Source: AP-16 sp963755055 | GTDB taxonomy: Bacteria > Pseudomonadota > Alphaproteobacteria > Rhizobiales > Xanthobacteraceae | DNA: 64,000 nucleotides | Reading direction: 5' to 3' | NCBI GenBank assembly: GCA_963755055.1 | Contig: CAVWIS010000004.1 | Coordinates: 434,001 to 498,000, forward strand | Shown here: one piece after another, positions 52,249 through 61,063 of the stretch | Layout of the letters: each line of letters begins with the position of its first letter | How positions within the stretch are numbered: position 1 is the first letter of the stretch | Made by a program: the position numbers and the translations under genes | Notes under the pieces: model-generated | The model's database searches: none | Told to the model about the DNA's origin: nothing | What the model saw: only the letters and a program-made list of their open reading frames with translations

Positions 52249-52553
52249 CTATAACGGGCCTCTCGTCAAGGGCTCTTTCGGTCGTCCTTCACTTTTTTCG
52301 TGGCTATCGCTCCTGTGGTTTGGCGGGCCAGCGGCTTCTCGATGCGTCATCACACTCGCCGGGTACTCGCTTCTATACGGGGTCGGCGCAAGGCCGCCTT
52401 CAGATGGTGTTCGAAGAGGACAGGCCGACCTATCTACGAGAACGTGGTCGTAAATCCGACTGGGTGGGCAGCGGTCTGACCTTGTCCGTCGTCCCGGCGA
52501 GGGACTTCGCTTCGGGAAGGCTCAGCGCCGCCCGAAAAGGATTGAGCTCCTCG
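52249..52553. other. unassigned region beside the IS110 transposase
   Basis: No gene recognised on either strand. The sequence may include the outer end of the IS110-type element, whose borders have no inverted repeats and cannot be located by eye. Confidence 0.4.
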
Positions 52554-53582
52554 TCATGCCGCCGCTGCGGCGGCGAAGTTGAACGGTTTGCCGTCGACCA
52601 GCATGCGGTGCATGATCACGGCGAGCTTGCGGGCAAGGGCAGTTTTTGCCCGCTTCATGCCGGCGCGCTTGGCCAGCCGCATCGCCCAGCTCTTGAGCGG
52701 ACCGCCCTTGATCGTCCTGGTGATCAGGACGTGCGCCGCCAGGTACAGGGCCTCGCGCACGCCCTCGTCGCCGATCTTCGAGATCCGGCCGCTGCGGTCG
52801 GTCTCCCCGGACTGGTATCGCCGTGGCGTCATCCCGAAATACGCGCCGACCTGCTTGGAGGAGCGGAACCGTCCGGGATCGTCGATCGCCGCCGCAAAGG
52901 TGAGCGACACGATCGCCCCGATGCTCGGCGTCGTCATCAACAGCTTGGCCTGCGGGTTGCGGCGCGCCATCGCGCGAACCCGCCGCTCGAAGTTGTTGAA
53001 CTCCCGCAACAACGCCTCGCGGGCGCTCAACAGCCCCTCGGCGACGATCTCCAGCGTCGCATTGCCGGCAACCAGTTCCCTGACCCGGAACGCAAAGTCC
53101 CTCGCCGCCGTCTTCCCCACCTTGAGCCCGAAGTTGCGCAATATGCCGCGCAGGCTCATCTCGAAGTCGTGCAGCTTCGATTGCACCAGCTTGCGCGCGG
53201 TCAGCAGCGCCCGCGTCTCCTGCGCCTCCAGCGACTTGCAGTGCACCGGCCGATACCAGCCAAGCCGGACCAGGTCGGCGATCCCGCGCGCATCCTTGCG
53301 GTCGGTCTTCACCGGCATCGTCTGGAAGGCGTTCTTCACGTGCCGCGTCTCCATGAGCTCGACCGCAAGCCCGGCTGCCCGCATGTGCCGGCAAAGCCAT
53401 TGCGACAGCGGCCCAGCCTCCAGGCCGATCCGAACCACCTTCACCTTGAGCTTGGCAAACCAGGCGATCATTGCCTCCGGCTCGCTCGCGACCTCGCTCT
53501 CCCGCACAACCTTGCCCGCCGCATCGACAACGCACACGCACGACTTTTGCACCGAAACGTCAATTCCTGCATAATGGTCCAT
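52554..53582 (-). CDS. IS110-family transposase
   Basis: A 342-residue DEDD transposase. The RuvC-like N-terminal domain starts YAGIDVSVQKSCVCVVD, continues with RIGLEAGPLSQWL, and ends in KTDRKDARGIADLV. The C-terminal domain has LMTTPSIGAIVSLTFAAAI and VGAYFGMTPRRYQSGETDR with the conserved Ser region. ATG 53582 is preceded by GGAGAG; the longer frame adds 20 residues without support. IS110 elements use a guide RNA-like end structure and lack long inverted repeats, so element borders are not assigned. Confidence 0.93.
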   Translation of the reverse strand: MDHYAGIDVSVQKSCVCVVDAAGKVVRESEVASEPEAMIAWFAKLKVKVVRIGLEAGPLSQWLCRHMRAAGLAVELMETRHVKNAFQTMPVKTDRKDARGIADLVRLGWYRPVHCKSLEAQETRALLTARKLVQSKLHDFEMSLRGILRNFGLKVGKTAARDFAFRVRELVAGNATLEIVAEGLLSAREALLREFNNFERRVRAMARRNPQAKLLMTTPSIGAIVSLTFAAAIDDPGRFRSSKQVGAYFGMTPRRYQSGETDRSGRISKIGDEGVREALYLAAHVLITRTIKGGPLKSWAMRLAKRAGMKRAKTALARKLAVIMHRMLVDGKPFNFAAAAAA

Positions 53583-53666
53583 GGTCGTCTCTCCGTGATG
53601 TGGAGCGGGCTCGCCCAACTCCGTCGCTTTCCAGCTCATCATTCTGAGGGACGACCGCCCTTCTTT

Positions 53667-53728
53667 CCAGCAGGCCCCGTAGCGAGCGCGCCACCAACAG
53701 CGCTGTAGCGAGCGAAGGGGCCTGCTGG
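53667..53728. repeat. inverted repeat between IS110 transposase and TMEM43-like gene
   Basis: CCAGCAGGCCCC (53667-53678) pairs with GGGGCCTGCTGG (53717-53728). The loop contains GTAGCGAGCG twice. It lies after the 3' end of the TMEM43-like gene and may act as a terminator on its strand. Confidence 0.5.
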
Positions 53729-53801
53729 CCCCGGCGGTTACCCGGAAACGGCTTGCTGCTGCCGCCTTCCCGGTACCGCCGGCCCGTTACACCATCTACC
53801 A

Positions 53802-55011
53802 TTACGCCGGCGCGGCGGCCGGAGGGGTGCGCACGGTTTTTCGCGACGCCAGATACCTGACGGCGAAGGCGATCGCACCGCCCGCTGCCAGCACGGCGAT
53901 CGAGACCAGGGGTCGATACCACAGCCAGGCGAGCGCAATGACCACCGGCGCGACGGTCGCGGTGAGCACCAGCGCCACCACGCCGATGCCGGCGCCGAGC
54001 ATATCGCCGACCAGCGGCACCACGTCGGCCACCACGGCGAGCGGCCGGAAGACCAGGCAGAAGCCGATGAAGATGCAGATCGCCGCCACCGCACGGATGA
54101 TCCAGGTGAGAACGCGGTTGCCGCTTTCGGCGGCCTTGAACATGTCGGCGGCCGACACCACGCCGGTGCGCACCATCAACAGCCGGTCGCCCGCCTTGGT
54201 CTGGTAGGCATCGAGGTCGGTCCCGGCCTGGCGGGCGACCAGGCTCACCGTCCCGGCCGGCGCGATGTGCCAGGAAATCCTGAGGTCGCCGATGCGCGGC
54301 TGCGCCGGATCGGTGCCGACAAACAGTTTTCCGTCGATCGCCTGCACGGCACCGAGCTTCGCCCGCACCGCGTCGGCGGCGGCGGCATCGAGCCGCAGCT
54401 CCCGGTCGGCGGGCAGCAGCGCCAGCACCCGCTCGCCCGGCCGATAGGCGCCGAGGGTGGCGTCCTGCGCCGCGACCTCGAAGCGGCCATAGCGCATCTG
54501 CGGATTGCCGTGGCCGGCGGCCTGGCGGAATTTCGCCGAATCGATCTGCCGGTCCGACCACTCGCGCACATACGAATAGGTGGTGACCGTCTCCTCGGAG
54601 CCGCCGAGAATTCTTGCGGGTTTCCTTCCTGCTCTCCTCCCTCCATTGATACATCTCGACGGTGCGGACGAGGCGCACGCCCTCGGCGGTGACGAAAAAC
54701 TCCGGATCGCCGAGTTTTGCGCCGGTCTTCAGCTCGCCGGTCACATGAACCAGCCTGCCGTCGACCGCGGAATCGATTTTCGTCGCATCGACATCGACGA
54801 CGAGGCTCTGCCCCTCGTGGAGCGAACGCTCGGTCTGCACCGCGCGTCCCTCGTTCCAAAAGATGCCGACGCAGCCGCCGATCACCAGGACGAGGCCGAA
54901 AAGCACGCCTTTGATCGCCTCGCCGATGCGGCTCAGCCACGATGTGCTGGTGGTCTCGCGAAAGGTGTCAGAGGACGTTTCCGCGGCGCCGAAATTCTCG
55001 GTATCCGACAT
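53802..55011 (-). pseudogene. TMEM43-family membrane protein gene with one frameshift
   Basis: AGGAGGAG sits directly before ATG 55011. The first part encodes SWLSRIGEAIKGVLFGLVLV (membrane helix) and DVDATKIDSAVDGRLVHVTG, up to WREESRKETRKN. At about 54606 an extra T (AATTCTCGG where AATCTCGG would keep frame) diverts translation. The natural continuation (GGSEETVTTYSYVREWSDRQ) runs in the next frame to 53802, with three C-terminal membrane helices. Together they give a normal-length TMEM43-like protein (about 400 residues). Either a recent mutation or a sequence error. Confidence 0.8.
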
Positions 55012-55252
55012 GTGCTCCTCCTGCCGTTCGCCACGCGGCGCAACGGTGCCTGTTTGCCCGATCGGCGGCTCCATTAACGCAAGCGGCCCCGACCTTCTTG
55101 GACCGGAGCGACAAGGATCGGGACTGCGGCGACAATCCGGGCCGGTCGGCGCGGCCGGGGTCGGACGGCTTGGACGGCGATCGGCCAAGGCAACATTTGC
55201 GCGGCTCGCGCGTTGTCCTTCGTTCGACCCCTGCCGAGCGGGGTGCAAAACC

Positions 55253-56584
55253 ATGCGAACGGCTCTTTTCCCCCTGGCGGGCGCGGCCGCGGGTGCGGCG
55301 CTCACGCTTCTCGCCGTCCAGCCGCATCTGGCGGAGGTCGGCGCCAGACCGCTGGCGTCCGCCGCCGATCACGCCTACCGGCCGCTAGCGCTGTTCGGCG
55401 ACGTCTTCGAGCTGGTGCGCACCAACTATCCGGACAAGCCCGACGACGGCAAGCTGATCGAGGCGGCGATCGCCGGCATGCTCAACGGCCTCGATCCGCA
55501 TTCGAGCTACATGGACGCGAAAGGCTTTGGCGCCCTGCAGACCGAGACAAGGGGTCAGTTCGGCGGGCTGGGCCTGGAGGTCACCATGGAGGACGGTCTC
55601 CTCAAGGTGGTGGCGCCGATCGACGAGACGCCGGCGGCGCGGGCGGGCATCATGGCGGGCGACGTGATCACCGAGCTCGACGACGAGCCGCTGCAGGGTC
55701 TGACACTGAAACAGGCGGTCGAGAAGATGCGCGGGCCGGTCAACACCACGATCCGGCTGAAGATCGTGCGCAAAGGCCAGGACAAGCCGATCGAGCTGCC
55801 GATCACCCGCGACACGATCACGGTGCGCGCGGTGCGCGCGCGTCTCGACGGCGAGGTGGGTTACATCCGCGTCACCCAGTTTTCCGAGCAGACGAGCGAG
55901 GGCCTGAAATCCGCCCTCGACAGCCTCGCCGGACAGATCCCGGCGGAGAAGCTCAAGGGCTACGTCCTCGACCTGCGCAACAATCCGGGCGGACTGCTCG
56001 ATCAGGCCGTCGCGGTGGCGGACGCCTTTCTCGACCGCGGCGAGATCGTGTCGATCCGCGGGCGCAATGCCGAGGTCACCCAGCGCTTCACTGCCCGCGC
56101 CGGCGACCTCGCCAAGGGCAAGCCGGTGGTGGTGCTCATCAATGGCGGCTCGGCCTCGGCGTCGGAGATCGTCGCCGGCGCGCTGCAGGACCAGAAGCGC
56201 GCCACCGTGGTGGGCACAAGATCGTTCGGCAAGGGCTCGGTGCAGACGTTGATTCCGCTGGGACCGGAGAAGGGGGCGTTGCGGCTGACCACCGCACGCT
56301 ACTTCACCCCGGCCGGCCGCTCGATCCAGGCCAAAGGCATCGCGCCCGATATCGAGGTGCTGCAGGACGTGCCGGACGCGCTGAAGGCGCGGGCGAGCTC
56401 GGCGAGCGAGGCCGGGCTGCGCGGCCATCTCAAAGGGGAAGGCCGGGAGGAGACCGGCTCGCAATCCTTCGTGCCGGCCGACGCCAAGGACGACAAGGCG
56501 CTGGCCAAGGCCTATGCGCTCATCCTCGGCACGGAGGTCAACCCGGCCTTCCCGCCGGGCCCGAAGGCCGCCAAGCCGAACTGA
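55253..56584 (+). CDS. S41-family carboxyl-terminal processing protease (CtpA-like)
   Basis: A 443-residue exported protease with an N-terminal membrane anchor (residues 4-24). The PDZ domain (about 100-180) has GGLGLEVTMEDGLLKVV and AGIMAGDVITELDD. The catalytic core has NGGSASASEIVAGALQD with Ser302 and TRSFGKGSVQ with Lys327, the 25-residue Ser-Lys spacing of this family. LDLRNNPGGLLDQAV is also typical. It trims C-termini of envelope proteins in the periplasm. ATG 55253 is chosen because it begins the signal sequence. Confidence 0.93.
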   Translation: MRTALFPLAGAAAGAALTLLAVQPHLAEVGARPLASAADHAYRPLALFGDVFELVRTNYPDKPDDGKLIEAAIAGMLNGLDPHSSYMDAKGFGALQTETRGQFGGLGLEVTMEDGLLKVVAPIDETPAARAGIMAGDVITELDDEPLQGLTLKQAVEKMRGPVNTTIRLKIVRKGQDKPIELPITRDTITVRAVRARLDGEVGYIRVTQFSEQTSEGLKSALDSLAGQIPAEKLKGYVLDLRNNPGGLLDQAVAVADAFLDRGEIVSIRGRNAEVTQRFTARAGDLAKGKPVVVLINGGSASASEIVAGALQDQKRATVVGTRSFGKGSVQTLIPLGPEKGALRLTTARYFTPAGRSIQAKGIAPDIEVLQDVPDALKARASSASEAGLRGHLKGEGREETGSQSFVPADAKDDKALAKAYALILGTEVNPAFPPGPKAAKPN

Positions 56585-56690
56585 CGGGACGGGCGGGCCT
56601 GCTCGCAAGCCGGCGCCGACGGAAGCGTGTGAGTCCAGCAAATCCCACGCACGAACGGGCGTGAGCGAAGCCGGCGAACGCCAATGCGCT

Positions 56691-57017
56691 CTATCGCGAC
56701 GCCGAGGGGTCGCCGAGGTTGCTGATGACCACTGTGGTATCGGCGAAGCGCGCGGTGATCTCCAGCGTCCCGCCGAGGGCTTCGACATATCGGCGCAGGT
56801 TGCTCACATGCATATCCGTGCGCTTCTCCAATTTGGCTACCGCGGGCTGGCCGACCTCGAGCGTCTCGGCCATTTGCTCCTGCGAAAAGTCACGCGCCTT
56901 GCGCAGCTCCTCCAGCGTCATCTCCTCGCGCAGCGCAGCGGCCTTTGCCGCCACGCGTCCTCGGCGCTCCGGTGTGAAGCCTCTGGTCAGCTCCTTGAAA
57001 GGCCGATGTCCAGTCAT
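56691..57017 (-). CDS. HigA-type XRE-family antitoxin
   Basis: A 108-residue protein. A helix-turn-helix lies at about 40-75: LEELRKARDFSQEQMAETLE then VGQPAVAKLEKRTDMHVSNL. It ends with a beta-strand segment (LGGTLEITARFADTTVVI) as in HigA-like partners of RelE-fold toxins. The toxin gene ends 11 bases upstream. Probably binds and neutralises the toxin and represses the operon. Confidence 0.88.
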   Translation of the reverse strand: MTGHRPFKELTRGFTPERRGRVAAKAAALREEMTLEELRKARDFSQEQMAETLEVGQPAVAKLEKRTDMHVSNLRRYVEALGGTLEITARFADTTVVISNLGDPSASR

Positions 57018-57028
57018 GGGATCAACCC

Positions 57029-57376
57029 TTACTTTCTGATTTCATCGATGTAGATATCATACAACGCATCGGCGACCGGGATCATGCGTTGGTAGAACCG
57101 GTCGTCGCCCGTCTTGTCGCCGCCGATCAGCAGGATCGCCGACCTCCGCGGATCGAAGGCGTAGAACACCCGGATCGGATGCCCGCGGCTTTGCACCGGC
57201 AGCTCGCGCATGTGCGCGTGCCGCGAGCCGGTGATCCCCGACGAGAACGGGAAACGCAGTTGGGGCCCCTGCTCCATCAGGAGCAGCACCACGGCCGTTG
57301 CGTCGTCTTGCTGCGCTTCGCTGAGGCTTTGCCACCATTCAGCGAACTCGTCGGTGTGCTCGACGTTCCAGCTCAT
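57029..57376 (-). CDS. HigB/RelE-family toxin
   Basis: About 115 residues: MSWNVEHTDEFAEWWQSLSE, LRFPFSSGITGSRHAHMREL and HPIRVFYAFDPRRSAILLIG then DKTGDDRFYQRM. The basic GSRH...MREL...RVFYAFDP pattern matches RelE-fold mRNA interferases of the Gp49-like/HigB2 group. Toxin-first order is typical of higBA. ATG 57376 fits the family N-terminus; ATG 57385 adds three residues. Confidence 0.88.
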   Translation of the reverse strand: MSWNVEHTDEFAEWWQSLSEAQQDDATAVVLLLMEQGPQLRFPFSSGITGSRHAHMRELPVQSRGHPIRVFYAFDPRRSAILLIGGDKTGDDRFYQRMIPVADALYDIYIDEIRK

Positions 57377-57639
57377 CCAGCCCATTAATGGAATACTGCA
57401 AGAAGAAAATTGCAATGCCTGCGAAGCCGCAAGGCGCCCCATATGGCGGCGATCGAGCGGCAACTCCTGGGACGAATGCTGTCGAGCAGCACGGGCGAAG
57501 CGGCGAACGCCAATGCGGTTTGTGATCGGGGTCACGAGGCCATCGGCCGGTCCGGAACGCGATCGCCGGCCGGTCCGACCAATGGGCAGGACGGCCCGGA
57601 ATACCGGGCTCTATCGTGCAACATCAGACGGGCAGCATC

Positions 57640-57837
57640 ATGCAAAATCCCAAGGCGACCGCCCCCGACCTCCGCGAGCTGACGGCAGCCGAGCTCGAGG
57701 CCGTCGGCGGCGGCATGGCCGGCACTCTCAACTTCGGCCTGTTCGAGATCTGCGCCAGCCTCACCAAGGACGGTTTCACCGGCGGCATCAAGATCGGCGA
57801 CGGACCCTGGCACGGCGGAACGATCTGGTTCCACTGA
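57640..57837 (+). CDS. small peptide with a double-glycine leader (bacteriocin/RiPP-like)
   Basis: A 65-residue product. The first 25 residues end in LRELTAAELEAVGGG, matching the LSxxELxxVxGG leader removed by C39-peptidase ABC exporters. The remaining 40 residues are neutral and glycine-rich with one Cys (FEICASL, DGFTGGIKIGDGPWHGGT). It could be a bacteriocin-like or signal peptide. No exporter or immunity gene is seen nearby. A GTG at 57616 would add eight residues. Confidence 0.65.
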   Translation: MQNPKATAPDLRELTAAELEAVGGGMAGTLNFGLFEICASLTKDGFTGGIKIGDGPWHGGTIWFH

Positions 57838-57934
57838 TCGCCCGATCGGCGTGACGCGAGACCGGCTCGGCGGGGGTAGGGAACGCGGGCCGCGAACGCG
57901 GGAATCGCCGCGGCCTTGGCTCCCTGCCCTCGCG

Positions 57935-58160
57935 CTACCTGACCGGCACCGCCCATCCGCCGATGGCGGGCGAGTAGAAGCGGTCGGGAGAGGTGGAATA
58001 ACGCACGTCGAAATTCTCACGGGCCTCGACCGGCGGCACGGCGTAGCGGAACTGATCCGCGATCACGCTCGGGCCTGACGTATCGGTCTGGAACGCGCGC
58101 GCGATGAAGCGCCGCGGATGGTCGGCATCCAAGGTCTCGATGACTGGACGCGCTCGGGCG
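57935..58160 (-). pseudogene. fragment of a small conserved hypothetical gene
   Basis: The frame reads HPRRFIARAFQTDTSGPSVI, then FRYAVPPVEARENFDVRY and RFYSPAIGGWAVPVR before a stop at 57935. No start codon with a ribosome site is present upstream. A related shorter piece is at 19340-19485. I cannot name the family. Confidence 0.5.
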
Positions 58161-58205
58161 TCCGGTGTCGGGCAGAGCCGATAGCGAGCTGGCCGGTGCT
58201 GTCGA

Positions 58206-58313
58206 TCAGGCGAGCAGGATGAATATGGCGCCGAGCACAATGCCCGAAAGAAACAACGCCAAGTACGCCGGATCAACCAAAAGCAATCGGCGATTGCCGA
58301 AGGAGTTTTCCAT
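58206..58313 (-). CDS. 35-residue single-helix membrane peptide
   Basis: ATG 58313, preceded by AGGGAA at seven bases, opens MENSFGNRRLLL and continues into one hydrophobic helix (YLALFLSGIVLGAIFILLA) that ends at the stop. It has the shape of small membrane-regulator or toxin peptides. Too short for homology. Confidence 0.4.
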   Translation of the reverse strand: MENSFGNRRLLLVDPAYLALFLSGIVLGAIFILLA

Positions 58314-58523
58314 GTTGACGTTCCCTGTGAGCATGTCCGCGACTGAACAAGCGGCCGCTCTTTAGGGATCGGTCGCGCCAGCCCAGGGAAAGGTTCAAAT
58401 TTTTTTCAGGCAAGGTCCGCCGCGGCATTCACTTTTTCAAAGCGCCTGACGATCGGCCACGGCCCGATGGTTTTCCGCGCTGCAGCGAAGTCGGCTTCGG
58501 CGCGACGCGCCAGGCGGCCAGTC

Positions 58524-59489
58524 TCACAGCCTGGCCTGCCACAGCACCGGCACGTGCTCGTAGCCGCCGCCGGTCTTGACGATGTGGCCGCAGGCCGGGA
58601 ACGGGAAATGATAGCCGGTCACCAGCGTGCGGTCGGCGGCGACGCGGTCGAGCAGGTTCTTGCGGGTCGCCACGGCGAGGGCGCCGTCGATGTCGAATTG
58701 CGGCTGCCAGTCCGGATGGCGGGCGAACAGGGCGGGATGCTGGGTGGTGTCGCTGAGCACCATGAGGGATTCTGCCCCGGACTGGATGGCGAACACCGTG
58801 TGTCCGGGCGTATGCCCGAAGGCCGGAATCGTGGCGATGCCGCCGGCCACCTCGACGCCCGGCTGGTAGCGGGTCACGTCATGGGCGATGTCGGAAAAGA
58901 TGCGCCGGAAATTGAGAAACACGCCCTTGAGCGTGGCGGACGCCGCGCGCAGGTTGGCGTCGTCCATCCAGAAATCCCACTCCGGCGCCGGCACCATGAT
59001 CTCGGCATTGGGAAAAACCCGGTTGTTGTCCTTGTCCTTGATGCCGTTGATGTGGTCGGGATGAAAGTGCGAGATGACGATGGCGTCGATCGTCTTCGGA
59101 TCGATCCCGGCGGCCGCCAGATTGTCGGTGAGCGTGCCGGCGGTCGGCGCCACCTGGCCGCCGGTGCCGGTGTCGAGCAGCACCAGCTTCGATCCGGTAT
59201 TGACCAGCAGCGTCGTGAACGGGGTCGCAAGCTTTTCGGCCGGCATGAAGGCGTCCGCCATGGCGCGACGCACCTCGCCGTAGTCGGCGTTGCGGATGAA
59301 CTTTTCGTCGATCGGGCGGTACCACACGCCGTCATAGAGCGCGGTCAGCTCATAGGCGCCGATCCGGTAGCGGTAGAGGCTCGGCGCCTGCGTGCCGGAT
59401 TCGGGCGCCGCGGCGGTGGCCGGCCCGCCGAGCGGCAACAGGGCCGGCACGATCGCGGTTCCGGCGAGAACATGGCGTCGGGTGAGCAT
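58524..59489 (-). CDS. metallo-beta-lactamase-fold hydrolase, exported
   Basis: A 321-residue protein. A twin-arginine-like signal (MLTRRHVLAGTAIVPALLPL, ending ATAAA) precedes the fold. ISHFHPDHING is the HxHxDH metal site, with GHTPGHTVFAI, VLSDTTQHP and GYHFPFP supplying further ligands. Relatives are lactonases or general hydrolases in the periplasm. GGGAGG precedes ATG 59489. Substrate unknown; with an acyl-type signal system in the region, a lactonase role cannot be excluded. Confidence 0.88.
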   Translation of the reverse strand: MLTRRHVLAGTAIVPALLPLGGPATAAAPESGTQAPSLYRYRIGAYELTALYDGVWYRPIDEKFIRNADYGEVRRAMADAFMPAEKLATPFTTLLVNTGSKLVLLDTGTGGQVAPTAGTLTDNLAAAGIDPKTIDAIVISHFHPDHINGIKDKDNNRVFPNAEIMVPAPEWDFWMDDANLRAASATLKGVFLNFRRIFSDIAHDVTRYQPGVEVAGGIATIPAFGHTPGHTVFAIQSGAESLMVLSDTTQHPALFARHPDWQPQFDIDGALAVATRKNLLDRVAADRTLVTGYHFPFPACGHIVKTGGGYEHVPVLWQARL

Positions 59490-59680
59490 GCGCGCCTCCC
59501 GTGCGGCGACGATCCTCACAGCCCCTGCCCCTGGGCGTCGCGCCGCGGCGCCCAGAACCCTGCCGCACCAGGACCCGATGTCAAGCCGCGCGAGAGGCGA
59601 CACGATGTCAGCCGCCGCGAGCCCGATACCGCTCGATCTGTTTTGAGCTAATGTCCCTGCTTACGGACAGCGAGGGAAGT

Positions 59681-60991
59681 ATGCAGACAGCCGAGCGCCT
59701 CAACGCGCTGATGGAGCATCTCGGGCTCGCGGCGGCCTGTTTCGCCACCCAGGTGCCCGCCGACGTGGCCGGCCTTGCCGCGGGACTGCCGGAGCGGATC
59801 AACGGCATCGTGCTCACCGTGCCGGTGCGCCTCGACGCGAAACCGTTCGAGCGGGTGGCGCCGCGCCTGATGATGATCTCGGGGGAGACCGGGCTCAGCG
59901 CCGAGACAACCGGGCGCGCGCACGAGCGGCTCCCGGAGGCGGCACGGCATGTTCTCCGCGGCTATGACGCGGTGGGCTGGTCCGACGTCGCCGCCGACCG
60001 GACCGCGGAGGTCACCGATGCCATCGTCCGGTTCCTGACCACCGCTCTCGGAGAAAATCCGGCGAGCCCGGCGCTCGCCCCAGCCAGCGGCACCCATGCG
60101 GGCCTCAGCTATCGCATCGAGGGAAGCGGCCCGGCCTTGATTCTGCTGCCGTTCTTCCTGGCGCCGTCGCAATGGGATCCGGCGGTCCCGAAACTCGCCA
60201 GGCATTTTTCCGTGATCCGGCTCGGCGGCGCCCATATCGGCGGCGTGGCTGCTCTCGAGGACCGCGCCCGCGCCAAGACCTACCGGGCAATGTTCCGCAC
60301 CCTGGTCGACCTGATGGCGCCGGAGGCGGCAAGCCGGATCCTCGACGTCGGCTGCGGCTCGGGCGCGCTCGACCGCCTGCTCGCCGCCCGGCTCGGGCCC
60401 GCGGCGCGGATCGATGCGGTCGACGTCAATCCGTTCCTCATGCGCGAGGCGGCCGAGCTCGCCGCGGAATTCGGCGAGCGCATCCGGTTCGCGCCGGGCA
60501 GCGCGCTGGCGCTGCCGTTCGCGGACAAAACCTTCGACTGCATCTTTTCCGTCACCGTGCTCGAGGAGTGCGACGCCGACCGGGCGATCGCCGAGATGGT
60601 GCGCGTCGCCCGGCCGGGCGCCCGCATCGGGCTCGTCGTGCGCGCCATCGACATTCCGCAGTGGTGGAACCTGGCGCTGCCCGCGGAGATCCGGGCGAAG
60701 GCCGAAAAACCCCCGCAGTCGGTCGGTCCGGGCGGCGTCGCCGATGCCAGCCTTTACGCGCGCATGCGTCGCGCCGGCCTCGTCGATCTCGTGGCGTTCC
60801 CGGCGCTGGCCACGCTCGATACGCCCGAAGGGCCGATGTGGCGCTATCGCGAGGACCACATCCTGTCGCAGCTTTCGGCCGCCGAGACCGCCGCCTGGCA
60901 GGCCGCGCAGGCGGCTGCGCGCGCGGACGGCGTGCTGATGCAGGCCCACGCGCTGCATTGCGCGGTCGCGACCAGGCCGGCGGGTGGTTGA
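59681..60991 (+). CDS. SAM-dependent methyltransferase fused to alpha/beta-hydrolase-like segments
   Basis: A 436-residue protein. The N-terminal 125 residues resemble part of an alpha/beta hydrolase (INGIVLTVPVRLDA, RLMMISGETGLSAE). They are followed by a second hydrolase-like opening (LSYRIEGSGPALILLPFFLA) and then a class I methyltransferase (ILDVGCGSGALDRLLA, IDAVDVNPFLMREA, FDCIFSVTVLEECD) at about 210-430. No hydrolase nucleophile elbow (GxSxG) is visible. ATG 59681 has GAGGG upstream; ATG 59651 is an alternative. Function unknown; the methyltransferase part looks active. Confidence 0.82.
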   Translation: MQTAERLNALMEHLGLAAACFATQVPADVAGLAAGLPERINGIVLTVPVRLDAKPFERVAPRLMMISGETGLSAETTGRAHERLPEAARHVLRGYDAVGWSDVAADRTAEVTDAIVRFLTTALGENPASPALAPASGTHAGLSYRIEGSGPALILLPFFLAPSQWDPAVPKLARHFSVIRLGGAHIGGVAALEDRARAKTYRAMFRTLVDLMAPEAASRILDVGCGSGALDRLLAARLGPAARIDAVDVNPFLMREAAELAAEFGERIRFAPGSALALPFADKTFDCIFSVTVLEECDADRAIAEMVRVARPGARIGLVVRAIDIPQWWNLALPAEIRAKAEKPPQSVGPGGVADASLYARMRRAGLVDLVAFPALATLDTPEGPMWRYREDHILSQLSAAETAAWQAAQAAARADGVLMQAHALHCAVATRPAGG

Positions 60992-61063
60992 CGCGGACTC
61001 CTCTTGCGATGGATCAAGGCCGAAAGCCATGATGCCGAGACTGCTCGGCGGCGGAGAAGCGCC

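Noticed and set aside
58524..59489. Acyl-homoserine-lactone lactonase assignment for the metallo-hydrolase
   Set aside because: The HxHxDH site is shared by many hydrolases and the exported signal is atypical for AHL lactonases, so no specific name is given.
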